DNA of 23,464 nt from CAZTVN01 sp964617145 (GCA_964617145.1 CAZTVN010000013.1:1-23464), one strand, 5' to 3'; positions 13,573 to 21,300 are shown, counted from the first letter of the stretch. A program made the numbers and translations. The notes: generated by a model from the sequence alone, not told the origin.

Positions 13573-15135
13573 ATGATCCCCCCAAAGAAGATGCAACAAA
13601 AAACATCATTTCAAAAAAAACATCGCGCTGAGCTTCTCATTCCAGCAGGATCTCTTGAACGCTTAAAGACGGCTTTTCTTTATGGTGCTGATGCGGTTTT
13701 TTGTGGTACCCCTGATATGTCCCTTCGCACCAAATCAGAATTTTCTCTTGATGAAATTATTGAAGGAATTGCTTTCGCTCGTGCTTTAAAAAAGCGTGTT
13801 TATCTCACATTAAATCTTTTTAGTCACAATAGCGATATCGAAAAACTTCCCCGCTATCTCAACACCATTCGAGCTGTCAAGCCCGATGGCCTGATTATTT
13901 CGGATCCAGGCATTTTTCAATATGTGAAGGATCATGCGCCCGAACTTGAAATCCATATTTCCACGCAAGCCAGTGTTTGCAGTTGGCTTACGGTTGATTA
14001 TTGGAGAAAACAAGGCGCTTCACTCATTGTTCTTGCTCGTGAACTGAGTTTTGAGGAACTTTCCGAAATTCGTGAAAAATGTCCCGATATCCGGCTTGAA
14101 ACTTTTGTTCATGGTTCGATGTGTATGACCTATTCTGGCCGATGTCTTCTTTCAAACTATATGGCTGAACGAAGATCAAATACAGGAAATTGCGCTCATA
14201 GTTGTCGATGGAATTATACACTGCGTATTCGTTTGAAAGATGGTTCGATTCACGATCTTTCCATTAACGAAAATAATAAAGAAATTTTTGAATTTTTGCT
14301 GGAAGAGGAATTTCGGCCCGGTCAACTTTTTCCTATTGAAGAGGATGAACATGGATCTTATATTTTAAATTCAAAAGACCTTTGCCTTATGCCGCATTTA
14401 AATGAGTATCTTTCTCTTGGCATTGATTCGTTGAAAGTTGAAGGACGAAATAAAAGCAATTATTACGTTGGCATAGTCGCTTATGCCTATCGAGCTGCGA
14501 TTGATGATTATTACCTCGACCCAAAATCTTGGAAGAGCGATCCTTATATGGAAATTCTCGATTGCGTGAGTAATCGCGGCTATACTTTGGCTTTTCATAA
14601 TGGTCGGCTTAGCAATCTCGCCCATAATTACTCAGGTTCTCGATCTCTCTCTTGCCATGAATTTGCTGGACATATTTTTGAGTGGCAGGGCGATGATATG
14701 ATTTTTGAAATTCGTAATGAAATTCTTCCAGGAGATTTGATCGAATTTTTGCCTCCTCAACGTTCTTCTTTTGAGTCTCCGCCTGATAAAAGCGTTTTTG
14801 TTCGGATGCGGCTTCAAGAATTTGTTGATGCTCAGTCTGGTGAAATTACTGAAAAAGTATCTGCTGGCCAATCCAAAAAAATTCGCATTCCTGTTTCCAT
14901 TTTTCATGGACTTCCTCAAGATCGTATCAAAGAAATCCTCCCTCCCCTTACCCTTGCTCGTAAGAAAAAGCTTTTTTCAAGCGAAGAATGTAGTCGTGAA
15001 ACATCAAAAAAACTTCCTGTTCGAACGCGCCCACGAATGGGAAGCGAAGGCTGCTGCGGCAAAGGCTGTAATGGCTGTTTGATTTATTGGGATAAAGTGA
15101 AAAAAGAGTTTTTCAGAACCTCCTTAGCACCATGA
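13573..15135 (+). CDS. trhP: Peptidase U32-family protein, TrhP (YegQ)-like tRNA hydroxylation factor
   Basis: Despite the family name, proteins of this type support 5-hydroxyuridine formation at tRNA position 34. Residues ~18-90 show ELLIPAGSLERLKTAFLYGADAVFCG, then ISTQASVCSWLTVDYWRKQG and LARELSFEELSEI. The cysteine motif of the family follows: HGSMCMTYSGRCLLSNYM, RRSNTGNCAHSCRW. GIDSLKVEGRNKSNYYV lies near residue 290. The C-terminal domain ends with GCCGKGCNGC, an extra cysteine cluster. At 520 aa it is longer than E. coli YegQ (about 450). The last codons (FFRTSLAP) are encoded by a copy of the TTTTTCAG repeat, so the terminus may be recently altered. ATG 13573 is used; ATG at codon 7 is possible. 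It overlaps the next ORF by 4 nt. Confidence 0.85.
   Translation: MIPPKKMQQKTSFQKKHRAELLIPAGSLERLKTAFLYGADAVFCGTPDMSLRTKSEFSLDEIIEGIAFARALKKRVYLTLNLFSHNSDIEKLPRYLNTIRAVKPDGLIISDPGIFQYVKDHAPELEIHISTQASVCSWLTVDYWRKQGASLIVLARELSFEELSEIREKCPDIRLETFVHGSMCMTYSGRCLLSNYMAERRSNTGNCAHSCRWNYTLRIRLKDGSIHDLSINENNKEIFEFLLEEEFRPGQLFPIEEDEHGSYILNSKDLCLMPHLNEYLSLGIDSLKVEGRNKSNYYVGIVAYAYRAAIDDYYLDPKSWKSDPYMEILDCVSNRGYTLAFHNGRLSNLAHNYSGSRSLSCHEFAGHIFEWQGDDMIFEIRNEILPGDLIEFLPPQRSSFESPPDKSVFVRMRLQEFVDAQSGEITEKVSAGQSKKIRIPVSIFHGLPQDRIKEILPPLTLARKKKLFSSEECSRETSKKLPVRTRPRMGSEGCCGKGCNGCLIYWDKVKKEFFRTSLAP
15109..15131 (-). repeat. Copy of the TAAGGAGGTGCTGAAAAA repeat at the U32 gene 3' end
   Basis: On the plus strand TTTTTCAGAACCTCCTTA (one mismatch to the 18-base reverse complement of the repeat) is followed by GCACC, the start of a second tandem unit. 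It encodes the last residues of the U32 protein and abuts the ATG of the next ORF. Confidence 0.65.
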
Positions 15136-15593
15136 GGCATTCACCGCCAAATCGACTTTCGTTGTTTTCCGGCATTATACTTGCTGCTAATCTTTCTGCC
15201 CAGCAACTATCAAATCAACCTCTTGATCCTCATTTAACTTATGAGATTTTTTCCCTGCGTTCGAATGCTTACGAAGTGCTTCCTGATGCTTTGGGGAGGG
15301 GAAATTGGTCGACTGATCCGCAAGCCGATCATCCTCAGATTTTTTCTCAATGTGCCCTACCTGCTCTTCCTTCTCTTCCAAAGGAGATTCTGGAGACTGG
15401 TAATCCTCCCTCTGTATTTCTGAATCTTACTCACCATAGTGATGAGCCTGATAGCTATGGACTGGGGGTTAATTGCGTTCCATTGATTGAGATTTATCGT
15501 GGTAAAATTCGGACATCTTTTGAAAGTCTTTTGGATCGTATCCGTGCATCTTTTAATACAGCTCCTTCGCATAACAATCCTCGCAGTAAATAA
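15132..15593 (+). CDS. Unknown protein, 153 aa
   Basis: I do not recognise this protein. It starts with an ATG that overlaps the U32 stop by 4 nt (ATGA), suggesting translational coupling, and stops inside the 3' end of the convergent zinc-ribbon gene (41-bp overlap). The N-terminus has a moderately hydrophobic segment (LSLFSGIILAANLSA, ~8-22). The rest is soluble-looking, Pro- and Asn-rich, with phrases such as EIFSLRSNAYEVLPDALGRG, PALPSLPKEI and YGLGVNCVPLIEIYRGKI. Its codon use is like that of its neighbours, and the overlap with the upstream gene argues that it is real. A function linked to the U32 protein is only a guess from position. Confidence 0.55.
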   Translation: MRHSPPNRLSLFSGIILAANLSAQQLSNQPLDPHLTYEIFSLRSNAYEVLPDALGRGNWSTDPQADHPQIFSQCALPALPSLPKEILETGNPPSVFLNLTHHSDEPDSYGLGVNCVPLIEIYRGKIRTSFESLLDRIRASFNTAPSHNNPRSK

Positions 15594-17226
15594 TTTCTCT
15601 CCGACTCATAGCAAAAGTTGTCTCGACTTTCTTCTTACATTTTTCGCAATTTCTTTGAAACAACCTTCGTGGATTGCGTTTTTTTAATCGATTGAGATGT
15701 CTTTGATCTGGACAAATCCTTGGAGGTGGGCAGGTGAGCGTCCTTAGAAGCTTTAATTCTTGTGGAATGATTTTGTATGGTTTTTCTGTCACCTCACATT
15801 TTAAAATGTGCTTTGTTATATCATCCGATGTCTCAAAAATACTTACTGGTAGCTCTATTTGAGGCCACTGATATTCCTTACCCTTCTCTTCTTCTTGCCA
15901 CCGCCATTTTCTTTTTATTGCTTCTTCTTTTGTTATCGGGAAATACTCGTTCGCCACGGTTTCATTATAATAGAAGGGGGACATATCGCTTCTAAAAAAT
16001 TCGCCCCACTGCTCAGTATGTCGCATATGCTCAATAATACGCGAAACAAGTGTTTCGTATTCTTCTTTTGTATATTGTTTATTTAAAATGCAATACTGCG
16101 ATCGCTTTAAGCTTACACATCCAAAACAATTTTGTACCCCTTGCGTGCAATTGGCACAATATAAAAGATCGTGAATATTATCCCAACACCAATAACAAAA
16201 TGCCGAGCGAGAAACATTATTAAAAAATCCCATAAAATCATAGAGAAGTTCTCCAATTTCTCCATAATCGATGTCCATGCTATCTCGCGTCTGTAAAAGT
16301 TGAGAACCAAATTTTACGTCTTCACATTGAGCAATATTGTAGACATTGTGGGCATTTTTGGTATTCCAAATATAATCGCCTGAGACATTCTGATTATTCG
16401 TACCAATGTAAGAGCGATGCGGAACTTTTAATTTTAGCTCTTCCAGTTTTTTTAAAATTTCGTTTATCGCTCCCAATCCTTTTTTTTCAAATTCACTTAC
16501 GATTTTTTTATAGGCATCTTCGGAGTACTGTTCATTTAAGATGCAATATTTTCGATGATTGAGTCCGATGCACGCAAAACAATCGCTGGAATTTTGCACA
16601 TTTAAGCAAAAACGGAGATTTTGGCAGTAACTGCAATTTTGGCAAAAGTAGCAATTATAGAGATTCGTCGAATCCATACATTCGATGCAAAGTTCTGAAT
16701 TTCTTAGCAGTAACGTGTCAGATGTATCTTTGCAGTTAAATGGACTTCCATAATAACAATTTTCACAATTTATCGAGCCGAAAATGAGGTAACAATTTTG
16801 GGAATTTCCCACAACATTGCAAAAATCGGAGTTTTCATTATTGGAAGAAATCAATGACAAATGTGGAACGCGGTCGCGAAGATCTTTAAATTGCTCAAAA
16901 AATGGACGATTGAAATCAAAATCTCGTCCAAATTCTCGTCCATCATATTCGTCGGAAAACCAAACTTCTTGAGAGTAGACGGGAAAGGGTACGTCTGGTC
17001 TATGCATTGATATAATTTGTTTTCCCGTACGATCACATTTTCTGTGATAAAGATGCCTTTCGTTTCTAAACATCATTCGTCGCTGCCGCCTACAATCTGG
17101 ACATAGGGAGGGAGTCGGGATGGTGTACTTTTTATTTTGGAAAACCGGTGAAATTTTTTCGTAAAAGGCGAAATCTTCAACTGAAATTTCAAAAACATTT
17201 TGACATTGTGGGCACGTCTTTAACAT
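15553..17226 (-). CDS. Multi-zinc-ribbon cysteine-rich protein, copy 2
   Basis: This large protein (557 aa from ATG 17226) contains many CxxC pairs. It opens with a zinc ribbon CPQCQ...CPDCRRQRRMMFRNERHLYHRKCDRTGK. A Trp/Asp-rich segment follows (WFSDEYDGREFGRDFDFNRPFFEQF). A long central array has paired cysteines in NCY/CENC units (NCYLIFGSINCENCYYGSPFNC, LCIECMDSTNLYNCYFCQNC) and recurring YCILNKQYxxEEYE phrases. The end is a C-terminal ribbon NCEKCKKKV...YCEDCYAKELY. Proteins of this architecture are common, uncharacterised and often mis-named in Patescibacteria genomes. Structural zinc or nucleic-acid binding is a guess. The frame is open to an ATG at 17262, inside the upstream gene's last codons. 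I chose 17226 because it places the first CxxC at the usual distance and leaves an 11-bp gap. Confidence 0.82.
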   Translation of the reverse strand: MLKTCPQCQNVFEISVEDFAFYEKISPVFQNKKYTIPTPSLCPDCRRQRRMMFRNERHLYHRKCDRTGKQIISMHRPDVPFPVYSQEVWFSDEYDGREFGRDFDFNRPFFEQFKDLRDRVPHLSLISSNNENSDFCNVVGNSQNCYLIFGSINCENCYYGSPFNCKDTSDTLLLRNSELCIECMDSTNLYNCYFCQNCSYCQNLRFCLNVQNSSDCFACIGLNHRKYCILNEQYSEDAYKKIVSEFEKKGLGAINEILKKLEELKLKVPHRSYIGTNNQNVSGDYIWNTKNAHNVYNIAQCEDVKFGSQLLQTRDSMDIDYGEIGELLYDFMGFFNNVSRSAFCYWCWDNIHDLLYCANCTQGVQNCFGCVSLKRSQYCILNKQYTKEEYETLVSRIIEHMRHTEQWGEFFRSDMSPFYYNETVANEYFPITKEEAIKRKWRWQEEEKGKEYQWPQIELPVSIFETSDDITKHILKCEVTEKPYKIIPQELKLLRTLTCPPPRICPDQRHLNRLKKRNPRRLFQRNCEKCKKKVETTFAMSRREIIYCEDCYAKELY

Positions 17227-17237
17227 TTGTGATTTCG

Positions 17238-18536
17238 TTAATATATCTGTTTCAAATAACATTTCTCACAATAGATTCTTTCTGGACGATCTGGAGGGTA
17301 CGTTGATTTCACCTCTTTATTACAGTTCGTACAATTTCGTGAATGGAGTTTTCTTTCATTTCGTAATTTCATGCGGTCTTTATACCGCAGGTCTGCACAT
17401 TTTCTTGGGATCGGAATTTCAACTTTTTTATAAAACGCAAGTTCTTGTGGAATGATTTTGTATGGTTTCCCCGTGACTTCACAGCTTAAAATCTTTTCTG
17501 TTATTTTTTCATCAACATCGCGGATATGGTCTGAAAACGTGATTTCCGGCCCCATATAATTTTTCGAAGCTTGTTCTTCCTCATGCCAATTCCAGTCACG
17601 CGATTTGACCTCTTCTTTTGTTAGGGCGATATATTCGCTTGCCAAAGTTTCGTTATAGCCGAAAGGTGAATATTTCATTGGAAAATATTTCCCCCATTCG
17701 CCTCCCATGTGTTGAATAATTTTTGGCACAAGTTCTTCGTATTCTTCCTTTGAATATTGTTTGTTTAAGATGCAGTATTTTTTGTTGCGAAGCCCCGAGC
17801 ATCCAAAAAGATGCTCGCAATTATAACAAAATTCGCTATACATCACATCGTGACTATGAAAAACATAAATGCTGAAAAGCACATTATAAATGGCGATGGT
17901 TCCAAGCACTTGATAGCAAAGTTCTGGCTTTAAATACATATTAGAACAATCGAAAAGATCTTTCACATTCACTCCAACCTGCACATAACAACAATCTTCA
18001 CTGTCATTCACATCATAGCAATCGACACAATTTTTACAATTTGTAAGAAAGTCTCCTGTTGAATTTTCACAATTTACGATATTGGCGTATTTGTGGATAC
18101 GTTTTAGTCGTATATCATCCAAAAAACCTTTCGCCTTCATGGTTTGTTCGTATGAGCCTTTCACCATATCGAGCTTCTTTTTATACTCTTCTTTGCTTAC
18201 TGGTTTATTCAAAATATGATACTCCTTATTGGTGAGATCGGTACAAAGAAAACAATTTTTACATCCTTTCAGATTTTCTGAAAACCAACAATCCGAACAA
18301 TTTTGACTGTATGAGAGATAATGACAGTTGTAGCAATTTCGCACATAAAAACATTCGTAAAGGAGCTCAGAATCGTAAGCGTAACTGCAATCAATGACAT
18401 CGCGGCATGTTTGTAGCAACTTTCCATAATAGCAGTTTTCGCAGTTTTCTGATGAATTGATGAGATAACAGTTTTTGCAATAGCCCGTTCCTGTTGTATA
18501 GGGAGAATTTTCGTTACTTACTTGAATCAAACTCAC
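17238..18536 (-). CDS. Multi-zinc-ribbon cysteine-rich protein, copy 1, C-terminal part of a frameshifted gene
   Basis: This 432-codon frame continues the protein begun at 18921 after a one-base shift in an A8 tract. It runs colinear with copy 2: SLIQVSNENS corresponds to SLISSNNENS, then GYCKNCYLINSSENCENCYYGK, repeated YCILNKQYSKEEYEELVPKIIQHM, and WNWHEEEQASKNYMGPEI. The C-terminal ribbon is NCTNCNKEVKSTYPPDRPERIYCEKCYLKQIY. Its internal ATG (18536) is not a natural start, because the homologous sequence continues upstream in the shifted frame. The gene sits 11 bp upstream of copy 2 in tandem orientation, so the pair arose by duplication. It may still be made whole if slippage at the A8 tract restores the frame, or the shift may be a sequencing error. 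Confidence 0.8.
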   Translation of the reverse strand: MSLIQVSNENSPYTTGTGYCKNCYLINSSENCENCYYGKLLQTCRDVIDCSYAYDSELLYECFYVRNCYNCHYLSYSQNCSDCWFSENLKGCKNCFLCTDLTNKEYHILNKPVSKEEYKKKLDMVKGSYEQTMKAKGFLDDIRLKRIHKYANIVNCENSTGDFLTNCKNCVDCYDVNDSEDCCYVQVGVNVKDLFDCSNMYLKPELCYQVLGTIAIYNVLFSIYVFHSHDVMYSEFCYNCEHLFGCSGLRNKKYCILNKQYSKEEYEELVPKIIQHMGGEWGKYFPMKYSPFGYNETLASEYIALTKEEVKSRDWNWHEEEQASKNYMGPEITFSDHIRDVDEKITEKILSCEVTGKPYKIIPQELAFYKKVEIPIPRKCADLRYKDRMKLRNERKLHSRNCTNCNKEVKSTYPPDRPERIYCEKCYLKQIY

Positions 18537-18921
18537 TTTTGGTATTTTTTTTACTTAATTCAAAAAATTGTTCAAAAAAGCCTTTCGAAAAATCAAAATC
18601 TCTTCCAAAATTCACGCCGTCCCAAGCGTCGCTCCACCATTCATCATTTGTCACTATTTTATAATCTTTTCCCCATGAATTGTCCTGCGCATAGAGCGAA
18701 ATTAACGGCTTTCCTGAGATTGCTGAAGTGTGATGATAGAAATATTGTTCATTTCGATGTGCCACACGATTTTGCATGCGACACACGGGACATATTACGG
18801 GCAAGGGGATGGCATATTTTCTCCCTTTGATTACAGGACTTATCCTCTCAATAAATGATTTCTCCTCTTCACTTATTGAGAATTTTTCCTCACACCATTG
18901 ATTTTGGCACTTAATTTGCAT
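18514..18921 (-). CDS. Multi-zinc-ribbon cysteine-rich protein, copy 1, N-terminal part of a frameshifted gene
   Basis: The start is most likely the ATG at 18921 (MQIKCQNQWCEEKF); an ATG at 18984 would add 21 unlike residues. The fragment has the N-terminal ribbon (CQNQWC...CPVCRMQNRVAHRNEQYFYHHTS), then WWSDAWDGVNFGRDFDFSKGFFEQFFELSKK, matching copy 2 step by step. It then leaves the family alignment in an A8 tract (T8 at 18545-18552 on the plus strand) and stops after ten unrelated codons. Reading seven A residues would give SKKIPKVSLIQVSNENS and rejoin the downstream frame. The two frames overlap by 23 nt. Confidence 0.8.
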   Translation of the reverse strand: MQIKCQNQWCEEKFSISEEEKSFIERISPVIKGRKYAIPLPVICPVCRMQNRVAHRNEQYFYHHTSAISGKPLISLYAQDNSWGKDYKIVTNDEWWSDAWDGVNFGRDFDFSKGFFEQFFELSKKNTKSEFDSSK

Positions 18922-18974
18922 GGGTAGTTTAAGAGATGAACTGCTTGGGTTTATCGTGGAAAGTCCGACTTTTG

Positions 18975-19023
18975 CTCGTAGCATGAAAGTTGTTTTTGAT
19001 CTTGCTTGGCTTGGAGCTACGAG
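18975..19023. repeat. 8-bp perfect inverted repeat
   Basis: CTCGTAGC (18975-18982) and GCTACGAG (19016-19023) are exact complements around 33 bases, between the msrA stop and the zinc-ribbon start. No T-run follows on either strand, so it is not a convincing terminator. Confidence 0.3.
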
Positions 19024-19056
19024 TTTTGTGGCGCAATAATTATTTCTGAGTCCTCT

Positions 19057-19530
19057 TTATATATGGCACGACTGCAATCCATGCTTTTCGAAGTACCTTT
19101 GATGATACTCTTCAGCTTGATAAAATTCTGAGGCTTTTGTGATTTCGGTCACGATGGGTTTATCGAATTTACCACTTTGTTCGAGTTTAAGTTTTGAAGC
19201 TAGAGCTATCTTCTCCTGATCTGGCGAATGGAAGAAAATAACGGATCGGTACTGTGAGCCTATATCTGGGCCTTGACGATTTTTGGTCGTAGGATTGTGC
19301 ATGTTCCAAAAAGCATCGAGAAGCTCATCGTATGAAACAATATTTGGATCAAATTCTACTTGCGCGGCTTCGACATGTCCGGTTGAGTGGCTGCAAACAT
19401 CTTCATAAGTTGGATTTTTTGTCTGGCCTCCTGTGTAGCCGACCGTGACATTGATTACACCTTTAATTTTTCGAAAGGCTGCTTCGATGCCCCAAAAACA
19501 GCCAGCGGCAAATGTAGTTTTTTCTGTCAT
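19057..19530 (-). CDS. msrA: Peptide methionine sulfoxide reductase A
   Basis: MsrA reduces the S-form of methionine sulfoxide in proteins and free methionine, repairing oxidative damage in the cytoplasm. The 157-residue protein begins TTFAAGCFWGIEAAF, with the catalytic Cys at residue 11 in the family signature GCFWG. It continues with GVINVTVGYTGGQTKNPTYEDVCSHSTGHVEAAQVEFDP and DIGSQYRSVIFFHS, all diagnostic. The C-terminal Cys in QSCHI may be the resolving cysteine. The ATG at 19530 is preceded on the message by AATTTCCC and four tandem copies of GCACCTCCTTA rather than by a Shine-Dalgarno. Confidence 0.96.
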   Translation of the reverse strand: MTEKTTFAAGCFWGIEAAFRKIKGVINVTVGYTGGQTKNPTYEDVCSHSTGHVEAAQVEFDPNIVSYDELLDAFWNMHNPTTKNRQGPDIGSQYRSVIFFHSPDQEKIALASKLKLEQSGKFDKPIVTEITKASEFYQAEEYHQRYFEKHGLQSCHI

Positions 19531-19546
19531 TGGGAAATTTTTAAGC

Positions 19547-19598
19547 TAAGGAGGTGCTAAGGAGGTGCTAAGGAGGTGCTAAGGAGGTGCTGAAAAAC
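19547..19598. repeat. Four tandem 11-bp units TAAGGAGGTGC followed by TGAAAAAC
   Basis: Exact copies lie at 19547-19557, 19558-19568, 19569-19579 and 19580-19590, followed by TGAAAAAC. The last unit plus that tail is the same sequence as the single copy at 21274. On the msrA message the units read GCACCUCCUUA, matching the CACCUCCUU at the 3' end of bacterial 16S rRNA. The array starts 16 bp from the msrA ATG. Confidence 0.9.
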
Positions 19599-19611
19599 AT
19601 AAGTTCATGTG

Positions 19612-19629
19612 ATCACAATTTATTGTGAT
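19612..19629. promoter_or_regulatory. Perfect 18-bp palindrome between the cyclase gene and msrA
   Basis: ATCACAAT and ATTGTGAT flank TT. It is followed on the plus strand by GTAAAATTTTTTG but on the minus strand (the direction of both flanking genes) by no T-run. It could be a protein-binding site or a weak processing hairpin. Confidence 0.35.
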
Positions 19630-19673
19630 TGTAAAATTTTTTGTATGATTTCTTGTACTTCGTCATCATCAAT

Positions 19674-20291
19674 TTAAGGAATCTCTGCTACGACTCTTAT
19701 TGGTGCCGCCTGCGCATCGAATTTTGCAGGCAGCGCTATGATACTAAAATTTTTATATTTTAACAATTTTTCTAAATTCGTAAGATTTTCGATAATGAGT
19801 ATGTCGTTCTTTAAAAAAAGTTTATGAATGGCAAATGGCGGCCGATCGGGACTTAAAGTATCCATTCCAACAATTTTTACTCCTGCGTCAACCATTTGTT
19901 TCGCGAAAGTTTTGGTTATTTCTGGATACGTCTCGAAGTACTCTGGTTTTCTAAATTTTTTGTAAAAACCCGTGAGAATGATCACAATATCGCCTGATTT
20001 AATCTTTTTTCTTTTGAGAAAATTTTCATCGATGGTATGAGCGGAGCGCGCATCAATAAGACAGCCTCTTCCAAAAAAATGATCGGGTTTGTAATCGCAA
20101 ATCTTTTTGCCATTTTTGATCATGTGAAGTGGCGCGTCGATGTGAGTACCGACATGCATTCCTGTTTGTATTTGCGTATCATTAAATCCATCTTGATCAA
20201 TAAAGGCGGATTGATATAATTTCGGAATTGGATCTCCTGGATAAACTGGCATTTTTGAGGTAAATGTATGAGTGAGATCGAGGTATTTCAT
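19674..20291 (-). CDS. Cyclase-family (PF04199) metal-dependent hydrolase, kynurenine formamidase-like
   Basis: The 205-residue protein belongs to the cyclase/arylformamidase superfamily: YLDLTHTFTSKMPVYPGDP at the N-terminus, and the metal-binding motif GMHVGTHIDAPLHMI near residue 45-58 (HxGTHxDxPxH). GDIVIILTGF (~100), VGMDTLSPD (~147) and the ALPAKFDAQAAPIRVVAEI ending follow. Members hydrolyse amide, formamide or lactone bonds using zinc or manganese. The true substrate is unknown; no tryptophan-degradation genes are nearby. It follows mutY by 5 bp and is probably co-transcribed. After the TAA the same frame stays open for 17 more codons (IDDDEVQEIIQKILQSQ), probably by chance. Confidence 0.85.
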   Translation of the reverse strand: MKYLDLTHTFTSKMPVYPGDPIPKLYQSAFIDQDGFNDTQIQTGMHVGTHIDAPLHMIKNGKKICDYKPDHFFGRGCLIDARSAHTIDENFLKRKKIKSGDIVIILTGFYKKFRKPEYFETYPEITKTFAKQMVDAGVKIVGMDTLSPDRPPFAIHKLFLKNDILIIENLTNLEKLLKYKNFSIIALPAKFDAQAAPIRVVAEIP

Positions 20292-20296
20292 CTTTT

Positions 20297-21265
20297 TTAT
20301 GAGGTAAATTGAGTTATCTCTTCTTTCTTAAATACTCCAAATTCATGCTCTCCAAGAAGAATTTGAGCATTCACAAAGAGTGTTGGAATATTATCGATAT
20401 AGGTTTTTTTGTGTGGTGGACGGACAGATAATTTCAGTCCGTATTTTTCAAAAAAATATTTTTTCATCGCATCTCTGGTGTTGTGATCTTTATTTAAATG
20501 GAAGATTTCGAAATGATCTGGATTTGGTGAATAATATTCTCTATGGTCTCGATGAAGCCAGAGAAATACTTGAGCTTCTTTTGTTGGAAAACTTTTTTTT
20601 GGCATTTTCTGACTCCATTCTTTTTTTCCAGCTTCTTTATAGTATTTACATTTTTCTTTTAAAGGACAAATAAGGCATTTCGGTTTCCTCAAACAAATGA
20701 TATTGGAGAAATCCATAAGTGCTCCATTTAACCATTTTTTCTTACATTTCAAACCATTTACAACCACTTCTTTTCCAAATTTCGCATTTTTATCACCACA
20801 GAGATAGCGCCCGAAAATTTTTTTCAGATTCGTATCAAAAGCTAAAACATTTTTCTCATAGGCAAAACACAAAATCGCGTCCGCTGTGTAAGAACCAATT
20901 CCTGACAATTTCATTAATTCCTTTTTATCGGATGGAAACTTCCCGTTATAGAGTTCAACAATTTTTTTTGCTGTTTTTAACATATTTTGGCCACGACGAT
21001 AATATCCTAAGCCTGCATAATAGGGTAAAAATTCTTCCCATGAAGATTTCGCCAAAGCATCTATGTCTGGAAATCGTTCCAAAAAATTTTTATAATATTT
21101 TTCTACTCTTGAAACTTGTGTTTGCTGAAGCATAATTTCGCTTACCCAAACTTCATAAGGTGATATATGAACTTTCCTCCATGGTAGATTGTGTCTTCCA
21201 AAAATTTTATAAAACTCGGCTATGCTTTTTTCGAGAAAACTCAGTTTTTTTGTTATATCGTTCAT
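20297..21265 (-). CDS. mutY: A/G-specific adenine glycosylase
   Basis: MutY removes adenine mispaired with 8-oxoguanine. The 322-residue protein has LPWRK (~27), WVSEIMLQQTQV with the catalytic Glu at residue 43, and GLGYYRRGQNML. The helix-hairpin-helix is LSGIGSYTADAILCF and the catalytic Asp is in LAFDTNLKKIFGR (~144). The [4Fe-4S] cysteines are in CLRKPKCLICPLKEKC (~190-206); the first spacing is C-x5-C where the family has C-x6-C. The C-terminal MutT-like 8-oxoG recognition domain is present but short (from about residue 228, AQVFLWLHRDHREYYS). The ATG at 21265 lies 9 bp after the repeat in the leader. It leads a small operon with the cyclase gene. Confidence 0.92.
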   Translation of the reverse strand: MNDITKKLSFLEKSIAEFYKIFGRHNLPWRKVHISPYEVWVSEIMLQQTQVSRVEKYYKNFLERFPDIDALAKSSWEEFLPYYAGLGYYRRGQNMLKTAKKIVELYNGKFPSDKKELMKLSGIGSYTADAILCFAYEKNVLAFDTNLKKIFGRYLCGDKNAKFGKEVVVNGLKCKKKWLNGALMDFSNIICLRKPKCLICPLKEKCKYYKEAGKKEWSQKMPKKSFPTKEAQVFLWLHRDHREYYSPNPDHFEIFHLNKDHNTRDAMKKYFFEKYGLKLSVRPPHKKTYIDNIPTLFVNAQILLGEHEFGVFKKEEITQFTS

Positions 21266-21273
21266 CGATTACT

Positions 21274-21292
21274 TAAGGAGGTGCTGAAAAAA
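21274..21292. repeat. Single intact copy of TAAGGAGGTGCTGAAAAA in the mutY leader
   Basis: TAAGGAGGTGC (21274-21284) plus TGAAAAAA is identical to the last unit of the msrA array. On the mutY message it reads TTTTTTCAGCACCTCCTTA and lies between the -10 box and the ATG. Confidence 0.85.
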
Positions 21293-21300
21293 TCATTTCT

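Noticed and set aside
19547..19590. Tandem CACCTCCTTA units as 16S rRNA gene fragments
   Set aside because: Only the short anti-Shine-Dalgarno core matches; no further 16S sequence flanks it.
19530..19674. In-frame 17-codon tail after the cyclase TAA as stop-codon readthrough
   Set aside because: The protein already ends where the family ends, and a run of this length is expected by chance.
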